Positions 24,535-36,031 of a stretch of DNA of 64,000 bases are shown one piece after another. Position numbers and translations under genes: made by a program. The notes beneath the pieces were generated by a model. That model did no database searches, was not told the DNA's origin, and was given only the letters and a program-made list of their open reading frames with translations. Position 1 is the stretch's first letter; each line of letters opens with the position of its first letter. Source of the DNA: Cephalotus follicularis (Eukaryota > Streptophyta > Magnoliopsida > Oxalidales > Cephalotaceae). The stretch spans positions 1-64,000 of the forward strand of contig BDDD01002674.1 of assembly GCA_001972305.1 (NCBI GenBank), written 5' to 3'.

Positions 24535-27500
24535 ATGTCGTCCTCGTTAGCAAGGACTGGGAGAGACAAGCAACGGTACGAGGATCAACTCAGGCTTGTT
24601 TCTGGGTACTATTTTCATATTCCCTCACATGTCATATCCTTTCTTCTATTTCCTTCTTTTTTTTAAAAAAATAAAAAATAAAAATATTCTGTTAGTTGTT
24701 AATTTGTTCTTCTTCTTCTGTCTCATCTGTGGGCCGGGTGGCATTATCTTATATTAATTGATTAAGGTGTGTTTCTAAGATTTTTAATATTGTTGTGGAA
24801 AAGCGTACTGGGTGTCTATTTTAATCTTCTGCAATTAAAGTAATAAAAAATGATATGATAGATGATGTGATAACCAAGTAATAAAAATGAGCCGTCTGGA
24901 TCAATTCTGTTTTCAATTGTGAAAGTAAAGCCAGAGCTGGACCCAATTATTGACTTTTTGTTTCCTCATTTCCTGCTCACTCAAAAATTATTTTCTTCAT
25001 TTTAAACAGATAAATAACTTCTATTTATTTTCCACACCAGTGATGTTGATTAGGTGACTTGGGGTCTTTACACAGCCTGTGTAGGACTTTGATGTTTCCT
25101 CATACTTGTATAGTTTCTCCCTCCATCTGTCCTGTTTAATTCCTTTTGCTGCGAACATGTTATCTTTTTATGTGCCTGTTGTTCGTGTATAATGTCCAGT
25201 TTACTGATGAAAATGACATTCACACTACATTGTTCGTATGGTTTGCAAGTACAAGAGATGGTAATTAACACCTTTGTGGTATTGGAAATAATAGTGTTTG
25301 CACTCGGTTATGGTGGTGTCTTATTAATACAGATTACAGCAATAGCTGACAGGCAATATGAAATTGTTCATTTACAAAAAAGATGTTATAAAATTTGCAG
25401 TATTGGTGCTGAATTTTATCTATTTTGCTATCTGATTGGTGAGAGTTAATTGCTATAACTACTATAGCTACTTAGTTAAGCCTTAAATTCTCTAGTAAAG
25501 TTTAACATTCTTTCCCCAACAATTAACTTTGATTCCTCTCTCTTGCCCGCAAATATCAAACCGTTAATATGTTAATTTTCACTAAGACTGATGATTAAAT
25601 ATTAACATTTTCTTCTGATATTTAAATCGTGCAAAAAATTGTGAAATATTTATTGTTACTCCTTTCCTTTGGTTTGTGTTGACTTTTTTTTATCTGTTTT
25701 TGTGTGTCCTTCCTCATTGAGGCCTTTTGCTCACATGAATGGGGGAACAGCTTAAATTATTATGTTTTCTAGGCAGTTTCTACTTTAACTATTTGTGCAA
25801 ACGATAGGTGTATTCCTTATAAGTTTGAGAACAACGGTGAGAATAAAAACTGCAATTTGGAAAATGAGCTTCGTGTCCTCATGATTTCTACACCAAACCG
25901 TGATGATCTTGTCTTTCCTAAGGTATATTTCTTCATGCTTTATTTGTTCCATACTTGATGCTTAAAATTTGGAAAGCTTTGTAATATGTCTTGCATGACA
26001 ATTTTGAAGTCAATAAGGATGCCATCATTTCATTGTCAGGGTGGGTGGGAGGATGATGAGACCATTAGTGAAGCTGCAAACCGAGAAGCCTTGGAGGAAG
26101 CTGGAGTGACAGGAATTCTTAGTGTAAGTTCCTTTTCTGGCTTGGCATAGGTACAATAGCAGTTGCTTTGTGTTCATTCTTTATGTTTTTTTCTTTCCGT
26201 CGAGATTACAACTTTAGTACTTAATCAAACTTATATTCAATATCTATTAAACTTCCCATTAGCCTTGCCTTAGGTTTTACATGGGGATGGAAATTGGATA
26301 GGTATGAGGTTGAAGTCTTGTCTAGCATACCCTGATTAGAGAGGATTGTATTTTAGTGCAATAGGTATAACCATGAAACTGTTGTGGATTTGCATATACT
26401 TACTTGATGTGTGGGGAAGTCCTTTATTTTATTTTTCTCATAGCCCTTTATGGAGGTGTTTGTGGTGGAAAAGTACCATTTGTGATGCAGGAATGGAGAA
26501 AGTCAGAACAAAGATTGCCCAATTCAGTGATTAGTGGCTGATGTGTGTTTATTTGGGCCTTTTGCTTATCAGGCTTTGGTTGCTGATTTTTCAGGATGGC
26601 TATGAGAAGATGAATTTTTATGGATTGGTTGTAGTCTATATCGAATTCCTCTATCAATGGTGAAAAAGAAAGTTGCTAAAGCCATTAAGAGATTAATGTT
26701 ATATAGACTCACTTGAGTTATCTTGCTCTTGGTTGGTGGAAGACTTGACAAGAGAATCTTGTATCAAGTCAGGATGAAATTAATGGCTTAGAGGAAGAAA
26801 TGAAATCTTCTTTTGAAGGGCTTTTACTCAGGGGTTACCTCATTGAATCTATGGTACCTTTTTTTTTTGTATTTATACTGGCGATGTGTGCTTAAGTCCT
26901 TAATACCTTACCTGCCACTGGTGTCCTAATCTGAACTATTGGGGGTTGAAGGAGGAATAATTTAACATTGGAAGTATCCTTTCATCTCGTTCCCTTTGAT
27001 CAGCCTACAGGAAGACTTCCTGATCTACTCAACAGACAGCCAGCCACTTCTGTTGATTCTGCTGACCACTTCTGCTGAACGGGCATTAAACTTGAGGATT
27101 CACTCACAGACATTTTAATTCTCCCATAGTGCCATTCCATCATAACTCTTTTTCTCGTAATATAATTTACAAGTGATAAGATCATTCTATATTTGTCTGT
27201 TAAATGACTTCCATTCTAATCATTGACAATATAAGGTAGTGGGCAGTTGTTGGTTTCACGATTTTGAGGATCAGGTATCCCCCTCTGAACACATATGCTT
27301 TTGTCAACAGCTACTCATTGTGCTCCAGTCTTAAATAAGATTCTCATTCTCACTAGTGATCATCCTTCTGCCGGATATATATGACATACAATGTCACTTG
27401 TACTGCTTGTTCTAACTATAGATTTGATTCATATGGACAAGTATGAGTGGTACAATATGACATGCATCAATTTGTCGGCTGTTACTTAAAATATCTAGGC

Positions 27501-28603
27501 TAACACATTGCCTTTTTTTTTAGTTTGTGTGTCTTCTATAAAATTAGGTTGAAAATTACGTTTCCATTCACATCCACCACCTACCAATTTGAATCTGAGA
27601 AGCATTTGGTAGGAGCTGTAAAGCATGTTACCCTACACTTAAATTCAAAAAATGTCAAAGAGTTGCTTGTTTTTTCATATTCTAGATTGTGCTATCTCTA
27701 AGAAGCGCACCTTCATCTGTTTATGGTCAAATGATCATGTTTTTGTATATTACTCAATAGAATTGGATAAATATGTAGCGTGTCTCACTCCATTCACTTT
27801 GGCATATGTCAATACACTATCATCTTTGCCAAACCGCACACACATTTATAGTCCTTTTGCATGATTTCTTCATCATTGTTTCATGAAAATGAAACCTAGT
27901 GTTCACTTCTTTCAGGAAAACCCACTGGGAGTTTGGGAGTTTAGAAGCAAGAGTAAACAGAATAGCTGCAGCCTCGAAGGAGGTTGCAGAGGTTATATGT
28001 TTGCAATGGAGGTGGTTGAAGAGCTTGACTCTTGGCCAGAGCAGTCTAGCTACAATAGGAAATGGGTCAGTAATTACGGAATTATATGGCAAAATTGTAT
28101 AATCACAAACTGGTATTAATGTTAATTGGCCATTTGGAGCAGATATTTTTTGACTCTATATTAATATCTTATATAACTTCAACATGATAATGTTAAAAGA
28201 AAACGTTTATTTATCATTATTTTTTATCAGTTACTTTAGCTGAAACTAATCGTTTGATCAAATTTACGAGTTTAAAGAGTCTTTCTACTCAATTTGCACT
28301 AATTTAGATATAGGAGCTACTGGTTTTCTTACGTATGCTATTTGTACTATTCTTCGACAGCTTACTCCAGAGGACGCATTTAAACTTTGCCGATATGATT
28401 GGATGAGGGATGCTCTTAAGAGATTTTTGACTACTATCACAAAAGAAAGTACAAATGGGACGAGAGAAGAGTTTAATGAGCATTCTAGTATTCCAGCGGA
28501 TAGCGTGACAGAGCATCAAATATTATCAACTGGCAGCTTTGGGAAACCACGTGGAGTCCAATGCCTCCAAGGTTCTTGTAGCAAATGTTTTGTACAGGGT
28601 TGA
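24535..28603 (+). CDS. Nudix hydrolase (plant NUDT12/13/16 type), five coding exons
   Basis: Nudix hydrolases cleave nucleoside-diphosphate-linked compounds; relatives in this plant group are reported or predicted to act on diadenosine or inositol polyphosphates, some in mitochondria. Proposed exons: 24535-24605, 25808-25922, 26040-26123, 27916-28065 and 28361-28603, all with GT-AG introns and matching phases, giving 220 codons plus a stop. The start is supported by the family-like N-terminus (ARTGRDKQRYED, LVSGCIPY). Residues 63-85, encoded at the start of exon 3, fit the Nudix box G-x5-E-x7-R-E-U-x-E-E-x-G-U exactly, with the metal-binding REALEEAG core intact. GVWEFRSKSK and YMFAMEVVEEL follow in exon 4, and CRYDWMRDAL in exon 5, as expected for this group. 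No frameshift or stop breaks it. Intron 3 is long (about 1.8 kb) with no clear transposon. The C-terminal ~50 residues extend past the domain and end in a small Cys cluster (C208, C213, C216). No mitochondrial presequence is evident at this start. The exact orthologue is not resolvable by eye. Confidence 0.87.
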
Positions 28604-29717
28604 GTCCTAAGAATTTGTCTAGGAATAGATTAGCTGCATAGCAACATCATAGTAAGTCTCTACGTTGAAGTGTTGAAGCTCTAGGTCATAATCTATTTTG
28701 TTCATTGTGAAAGCTTTGTTCGTAGTACAGTCTAATTTTTTTGAGGTTGCTTCCATTGATGTGTAGATATTAGAGACATTATCCCTCCCTGATTGTGTGG
28801 AAGACGTCTATGAGTGTGACCTCTCCTACGCAGCTGGTGGAGACAGATAATGGTTTGTGTAAGAATTATTCTCGTTAGTACTCCTTTCGATCTGTCTTAT
28901 ACCTAATTAGCATATTGACCAATTCCCTTTCATTGTTATCTCTATATGATTTGATTTGATTGGGTTATTGGAACTTGAGGATTTTGACTCTTACTATAAG
29001 ACAAAAATGGTTAAGACTTCAACTACTAAATACTCGCATCCAGAGGAGGTTGAATTATAAATAGAAGCTGTCTGTTTTCTTTTTCGTTTTCTAAAGGTGT
29101 ATCCAATCAATGACTAATCACCTATTCTTATAAGCACCTTACATCCCAATTACTCAATAAACGATAAAAGAGGAGTTTAATCTTTTGTCACTTTTGGATT
29201 TACATTATATACTAAAGGTTTAATCAACAATCTATGTTGGAGTAGAGACTTGGACTTGATGTTATGTACCAAAGATTTAATGATTAGTTCACGTAAGAGT
29301 AGATAGAGATTTATACTTCGCTTTCTGTTTATTTTTTCACATTTCTTGGTTAAACACAATTCACTATGTGACCTATGAATAAAATCATTGATAAAAAATT
29401 CTATCCTAAGTTTATAAAGTTTTTAAGATAATAAATTTGATAATTTATTGATTGTCTCGGTAACTTATGTGTTGACTTACATTCAACCAATTTTTTTTTT
29501 CCTTCAAAGTCATGTATCTGTCATTTCTTCCTTTAAAATAAATAAATGAAAGAAACATATTATTCTGGTCTCATCATATTTACGTCAAATCTTTATATTA
29601 GAGAAATATGAATAAGAAAATTGTAAAATAATTAAAAAAACTATTTAATATTGATAATGTTCATCAGAATATTCAATAATTTTTTTAGAATCGATAATAT
29701 ATTTCATGATTTGATAG
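28604..29717. other. Nudix 3' UTR and downstream intergenic sequence
   Basis: The 3' UTR presumably lies in the first few hundred bases after the TGA at 28601-28603; no single polyadenylation signal stands out. The rest is AT-rich without a supported gene. Confidence 0.45.
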
Positions 29718-30575
29718 TGATGTGGGGAAAAATCATCTTATACCAAGAACGATACGTGTCAACTGCAAACGTTGCCAAGTGTCTAAGAGCATTAAGGACT
29801 ACATAAGAATGAGTCAGAGGAAGCTCTTAAACTCCAGCTACAGTGACGGACGAAGAACTCCTCTTCGACATCAGAGCCGAGAAGCTCCCTTATCGTTACA
29901 TTGTAGAGGCCGTCCTCCTCGGCATCCGTGTCGAGGACCTCATCCTCGTCATCAATGCCGAGGACATCCTCCCTAGCCACTTTGTCGGGGACCTCTTCCT
30001 TGGCAGCATTGCGGACGACCTAGAGGTTCAGGCACAGACATTTGAAGAAGCTCTTGACGTTGAAGACCTTGAAGCGGACAAGAGACCAGAGAACCTCTTT
30101 TTCCTCGTACTTCGCAGGACAACGCCACAAGATTAGCCTACATTCCAGGGATTTACTCTTTCAAATATGGAAAGATAAGATATGATAAACGTCCTATAAG
30201 GAAAGTACCAACCAATCTGACGGAGATCAAGGGAAATGACTGAGATCCTCGGCATTTCTTTAGGGGATAACAATCACCTCCTTTATTCACGCTCAAGCAG
30301 TTGCATACCAACTCTATAAATACCAGTTTCGCAAACTGTACAAAGGTCAGCCATTTCTACACTCAAAAGAACCTAGTTTTCTCTGTGCAACCACTAACTT
30401 GAGCGTCGGAGTGTCCCCGGGAGAACAACCTCCTGGACCTTCTGCCTTTGTTTTCTGTTTGTGCAGAGATTCTCAACAATCAAAGCACATTTCTTGGACA
30501 TATTCAAACGTTTCCCTAAACAAATCAAAACTTTTCACGTAGGGTACTGTTGAAAAGAGATTTTCTGTATCAACA
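29718..30575 (+). mobile_element. Solo LTR, 858 bp, probably Ty3/gypsy
   Basis: It begins TGATGTGGGG, ends GTATCAACA and has a perfect GATAG duplication (29713-29717 and 30576-30580). A TATA box (CTCTATAAATACC, about 30311) is followed by ACTTGAGCGTCGGAGTG, a phrase I associate with the R region of many plant gypsy LTRs. Open frames around 29722-30136 are in the U3 part and overlap on both strands. They are not treated as genes. Confidence 0.8.
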
Positions 30576-31490
30576 GATAGTTTTTTGATATTAAAGTATG
30601 ATTTTTTTAATGTATTTAAGAAAAAAATGAAAAGAATTGAGCTAAATTCGAAACAAATAAAAAATTAAATTAAAATAATTGATATACAAGAATATAATTA
30701 AAATTTGATGTAAATGTGACAAATTCAAAATGAATTTTTTCCTAAAAAATAAAGTGCTTGATATTTTTGCATCCCCACTCGAATTAAAAACGAATAATAT
30801 ATGGACCAACTTAACCATTAATTCAGGGCTAATGGCATTATTTCAATGTGGCATACTAGCGTTCCATTCTAACTGCATTAATACACGTTCCCACGATACA
30901 TTAAATACTTCTTAGTACAAAAACATAAACTCTAAATAAAAGTTAGTGACATAGTTATTGGATTCAGGTTGTATCGATCGGTTGATGAGTAAACTTTTAA
31001 ATCGGTTGTACAGTTATTAAATTCGGATGTGTCAGTTCGATCGGTAAATCTTAGAATCGGTTGGTGAATCAGTCTGAATTACTCATCAGATCTTTTAAAC
31101 AGTCGATTCAGTCAGATCAACACGTCAGATCGATAATCTCGGATTAATCCGAACCAGTTAGACCAGTAAATCAATTCGGATCACATTGAATAAATCAAGT
31201 CAAAATTTAATATTTTTAAATTAATTTATTCATTAACTCAACTCATTAATTGAATCATCACCTTATTAACTTAGAACCTTAATCGATTCATTCGAAATCA
31301 TATTCTAATAAATATAGCAACCCTCGAGACATATGCCATGCATGTGCCCAAACCAAACAGAAAATCAATTACATTTATACTCAAGTCAAATCTATTCATA
31401 CACTGGGTTATCCTATTCAAATAAAACAAAAGAAAAAGGAAGAAAATGATTTAATACTTTCTCTAATCAAACTCTTCGAGTATAATATTA

Positions 31491-31653
31491 CAAGTTAATG
31501 AAATCCTACCAATCTAACATTTTAAATCAACAAAACTCAACTATTTCTCATACAAATATATATTATTTCAACAAGTTAATGAAATCCTACCGATCTAAAC
31601 ATTTTAAATCAACAAAACTCAACTATTTCTCATACAAATATATATTATTTAAA
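31491..31653. repeat. 81-bp tandem duplication
   Basis: CAAGTTAATGAAATCCTACC starts both units (31491 and 31572). The copies differ by only a few bases, so the duplication is recent. Confidence 0.9.
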
Positions 31654-32264
31654 AAAAACACGAATAATCCAACATAAAAAAAACTCCACCTTGCCAATTT
31701 CTTTCGTTACTCTTTCAATATTTTCTCAAAAATAATACAATCAAACACAATTGAAATTTTAAAAACAGATTCAATAAAGAAAAATCTCTTACTCATTAAG
31801 AAAGAGAGTTATACGAAATCCTACTCGGCATCTTAGTCATCGGTTACATACACACATAGAGCCACCATAGTTAATTGGTGAAGTGAACGTGGACTAGTAT
31901 TTATGTTTGTTGACTCCCATTTTTATACTTTGACTGTATACTATTGTGACCGTTATATTTACGGTCATAATTTACTAATTTAGTAATTACCAAATAATTT
32001 AAAGTATATATGATCGTATTGCCTTGATATTAGTTATGGTCAAACAAATATTTGCTTATCTATTCATTGTTAAGCAAATAACAATGCCATTATTTGGTAC
32101 GATTAGTCCGTATAGACGGTCTAGTCAATGGAGAAATTGTTAAATTAAGTGAGATTGGTTTCAGAAGGTCTAGCCAATGGCTGAATTGTCCAATAAAATC
32201 AGACCAGTTTCAAACGATCTAGCCAAGGGATAAAATTAGACCATCTTCAGACGGTCTAGCCAAA

Positions 32265-32447
32265 GGAGGGAACTCATACGGTCTAGTAATAGATGGTATA
32301 GTTCAACAATGTTAGACTCTGTTACAATCAAGCACAATATCGTCTACCAAAGGAGGGAACTCAGGCGGTCTAGTAATAGATGGTACGGTTCAATCATATT
32401 ATACTGTGTTACAGTCAAGCACAAGACCGTCTAGCAAAGGAGGGAAC
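32265..32447. repeat. 87-bp tandem repeat with GTCTAG motifs
   Basis: GGAGGGAAC recurs at 32265, 32352 and 32439. Each unit contains GGTCTAGTAATAGATGGTA. Upstream, from about 32110, more diverged copies of the word GACGGTCTAGCCAA appear, so the array may be older and longer. Confidence 0.85.
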
Positions 32448-33263
32448 AATTATATAGCCTTTGTATAATTTGGATTTTAAATATGTAACTACCTATTTGA
32501 ATTTGTATTTGTAATAACAATCTAAACCTCATTGTAAAAGGTCCCTAACCAAAATTACAAATGTGATTAATGCAATTTTATTATCGTTTTTTTTTATCAA
32601 TTCATGACACGCACTTACTTTTCCTAAGGTGTACTATTGTTAGATTTTCCACCAATCCCTATAAACACCATTCCATTTTCATTGTAATTACCACAATGAT
32701 TCCTACCTAAAGATTGAGAGAGATATACGAAGATGAAGATTTTTTTGAAAGAAATAAAAGTTCTACTGGAAATTCTGTGAATCGGTCCCGGTTTGTACGG
32801 TTTTCATGGTTTGATGATGTTATTAACGAGTTCAAACGATTTTTGTCATTTACAAATTTTAGTGTGTGACCGAATCGGACAGACGGCTGACGGTTTTTTC
32901 GGTTTAACCTGTAATACCCGGAATTTTATAAATAATTAAAGGATGAAAATTTGGGTCCAAAATGTATAGGGGTAGAAATTGAATTAATAATGGATTGTGC
33001 CTTGAAATATTTTTATGATATTGGGCCAATTTATATAAATGGTGTTAATATTGTTATTGGATTTACAAAGGAAAAAGTATTTGGGCCCAAGTGGTGTTAA
33101 TGATATTGGGCCAATTATTAAGAAAAATAAATATTGAATATTGGGGCTTGAGAATTGTTATTGGACTAAAAGAGGAGTGGGAGTGTCGGGCTGACCATCG
33201 GCCCAATTTTATAAGGAAATCTGTGGAATGGTGTAGGGGATTCTAGAGCATTCCATGGCTATC

Positions 33264-33270
33264 TATATAA
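33264..33270 (+). promoter_or_regulatory. LTR core promoter TATA box (family 1 copy 2)
   Basis: TATATAA, preceded by ATTCTAGAGCATTCCA and followed by AGGGGGAG, aligns with the TATA boxes of the other two family-1 LTRs. Confidence 0.5.
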
Positions 33271-35131
33271 GGGGGAGTAGAGAAAGTGGAGGGGGCTGCT
33301 GAAGGTTTGGGAGAGAGAGAGAGGCAAGGAAAGCATTACCAAGGAGCAAAGGAGGAGGAAGCAGAGGAGGAATGAGCTCTCGGATTCCAGGTAGGCTTTC
33401 TCTACCTACTCAGTGTCCTACTCTTTACGTGTACTGTTTGTGAAGGTTATTATGGTGTGATTTCTCTGGTTGAAATAAGTTAGAATGACTGAGGAAATGT
33501 TAACGGTAACTTGTAATTAACGGGTAGGGACTTGGACAAATGTTAGTATTGCTTATATAACGCTTGACACACAGAGTGCATACCACACACTCAACACGTT
33601 ATCGCCACAAGCCGAGCTCGCCATGTTGCCAAGCTCGTCATGTGCCGAGATCCATTGAGTATGTGAGCCCCGTGCGTGCCAACCAGGAAACACGCCGAAC
33701 TCCTCCCATTACAGGCATCCATCCTCTGCATGACATGCGCGCCGAGGAACCACCAACCAAGGTGCCATGCGTGCCGAGGAACTATATGTGCCAAGGTGAT
33801 GCTTTGCGTGTACTGTGGTGCCACCCATGGCTCTCCCTGCCATGCCATACACCAGTGGTGCCGTAACCATGAGCCGAGGTGCTACCGTAGGGCGTCCGAG
33901 GACACACGGCAGTGGACGCACCCGTGTAGTGCGTCACTGTACCCATGCATGCGTCATCCTTTGTAGCATGCGTTATTCCCTCCATGCCCGAGCTGCCGAG
34001 GATCCTGCCCGAGCTACCACACACTATGCCGAGTAGCATACACGAGGTGCCAGAGCTGGCGTTGCCGAGGTTCAAACCATCACGTCTGAGGTGCCACTGC
34101 TGAGCATGCAGTTCGAGGAACCATGGTGCCAAGGTGCCAACTCTTTCTGTAAGGGCGCCGAGGTGGTATTGGAGTGCTGAGCTCGCCACCATGCATGCAT
34201 GCGTACTCAAGCATGCAGCGCCATAGCCGAGCTCCCCATGATACCCACCGCGCATCGCACCTTGTCCACATGCATGCGCTAGAGCTCATTACCATGGGCG
34301 TCCAGTGCATGCACGTCCAAAATGAAACACTCGAGGAGCAATGGCCGTGGAGTAACGCCGAGGAGCCAACCGCGGTGATGACCAGAGCTGAGGTGCCACG
34401 CTGAGCCCTCCGTGAGTCTGAGTCACCAAGGCCGAGCTCTGAAGGTGCCGAGGACCCTGCAACTGTGTCTTGGGCATACCCAAGGTGCTGAGGATGACAT
34501 TTCCGAGCACCCTCTATACATGGCCGAGCTCTCTCCATCGTGAGCAAGCGGTGCCGAGATTCCGAGAGCATGTATCCTTGCATGTGGCGCCACGTTGCTT
34601 GAGCTCTTCCCTGTCATGGTATCCAAGCTCGCCAGGTGATGTCCAAGCACTGTAAGCGTCCGAGGACACCCATCCAAGGATGCGCCAGCGTGTAGTGTGC
34701 ATACAATGCCATATCGCGCATGCAAAGCAGCACCGAGCTCTTCCTTGGCAAAGTCTTGAACCCATCTCATGCAGGCATCCCAATCATGCTTTAAATAGGA
34801 TTCGGCGCCAAGTGAATAATGAATGATCATTAAAGGAAAGAATAAAAAGAAATGGTGAGTGTGAGTGATGGAGGTGACGGCTTAGTAAAGGAATTTAGTG
34901 ATAAAATAATAGAAAGTGTAGTGTAATAGAATAATGATAGGTGCAGTGAAAAGGTGACAAGGGCAGTATGAATGTTAAGTGCATTAATATATAAATGAAA
35001 TAAGGACTACTGTGTGAAAGGCTAATGAATGTAGTGTAATGAAGGCAGACCCTACAGTGAAGAGAGTGTTGTGTTAGTATAATATATTGTACTGTTAATG
35101 TAGTGTCAATGTTACTGTTTTGTACTGTACC

Positions 35132-35300
35132 GGATCACCAACCGAGATGAGCCTACGGGATCACCGACCGAGATGAGCCGGTAAGGCTATCTTTGAGATG
35201 AGCCTGGAGGATCACCGAGATAGCCCAATGGATCACCGATCGAGATGAGCCGACGGATCACCAACTGAGATGAGCCGACGGATCACCGACTGAGATGAGC
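35132..35300. repeat. 25-bp minisatellite inside LTR copy 2
   Basis: About six units of the type GGATCACCGACCGAGATGAG plus CCGAC, some diverged. Copy 3 jumps straight from the left flank (GTAGTGTCAATGTACCGGATC) to the right flank (TTAACGTCTGG) and lacks the array. Confidence 0.85.
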
Positions 35301-35682
35301 CACACTGACTGTTACTGATACTGTATAATGTTTGTGTTCCCCTCCTCTGCCTTTAACGTCTAGAGCGCGTATATTGCTCTTCCTACGGCCGAGTAACCCG
35401 AGGAACCGGTCTGCCTAGAATGTAATGATTATTCCTGTCCCGGCTTCTCTGCCTTAACGTCTGGAGTGCGTTATTGCTCCTCCTTAGTAGGGAACGCCGA
35501 TGAAGGATTTATTATGACAGTTAATTATTGTGAATGACTGTTAGTGAATGTTAATAAATGTCGATGACTGGTATGGAATGAATGAAGTGTTATACTGTAC
35601 TGTTATTGCATCTCATTTGCATATGCTTGCTGCATCTGCATTCATAAATGCACGGTGGTAGTTCCTACACGACCAGTGGTCG

Positions 35683-35714
35683 CTGACCCATTGCATTTCA
35701 ATGTAATGGGTCAG
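35683..35714. other. Stem-loop in LTR copy 2
   Basis: CTGACCCATTGCATT, a 2-base loop, then AATGTAATGGGTCAG: 15-bp arms with one wobble pair. It matches 44175-44206 in copy 3 and, in shortened form, 4335-4360 in copy 1. Confidence 0.8.
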
Positions 35715-36031
35715 GTACAGGTGGAGTTTCGCAGCTAGCCAAGGTTTGAAGCCCCGGGTGAGTCTCCTCTACAGCAGATCGACGACCAACTCATTTATAT
35801 TTTTGAATATTGTATTTCTTGACCTGCCGACTTGTGGCAGAGCTTTTATGAACAGTATTGTATAACACAGGGTTTATCCACGCAAATGATATTTAATTGG
35901 AATTATTCCGCATGCATTATTATATTGTTGAAAGTTTTTGATTTCCGCTGAATATTAGTAAATGAATGATACTGTTAGTAGCGCGTCAAACCTTGGGGGT
36001 TGACCCTTGGGGTTTGGGGCGTTTCATAACC

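Larger units (their letters stand above)
30581..32904. other. Intergenic sequence with several short repeats
   Basis: No gene is supported. From about 30960 to 31200 there are diverged phrases of the type GATCGGTTGATGAG and CAGTTAGACCAG. A tandem duplication and an 87-bp repeat are listed separately. Around 32770-32900 CGGTT-rich sequence runs into the LTR insertion. Confidence 0.55.
32910..36026 (+). mobile_element. Solo LTR, family 1 copy 2 (3117 bp)
   Basis: Starts TGTAATACCCGGAATTTTAT, ends GGGCGTTTCA, with a perfect TAACC duplication (32905-32909 and 36027-36031). A TATA box, a donor-like CAG|GTAGG at 33391, a GC-rich patch of GCCGAG-type words (about 33600-34760) and a strong stem-loop at 35683 follow in order, as in copies 1 and 3. 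No internal retrotransposon sequence is present. The many overlapping open frames in the GC-rich patch occur on both strands and show no domain. Confidence 0.85.

Noticed and set aside
26124-27915. Possible extra exon or inserted element in Nudix intron 3
   Set aside because: The flanking exons join in phase without it, and I found no inverted repeats, target duplications or Nudix-like peptide inside.
29722-30136. 97-codon acidic frame in the small solo LTR
   Set aside because: It lies within LTR U3, upstream of the LTR TATA box, and another frame covers the same bases on the other strand.
33564-34830. Many overlapping open frames of 60-167 codons, and the similar sets at 2714-3819 and 42499-43712
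   Set aside because: They occur on both strands over the same GC-rich LTR patch with few stop codons expected by composition; no domain was recognised.
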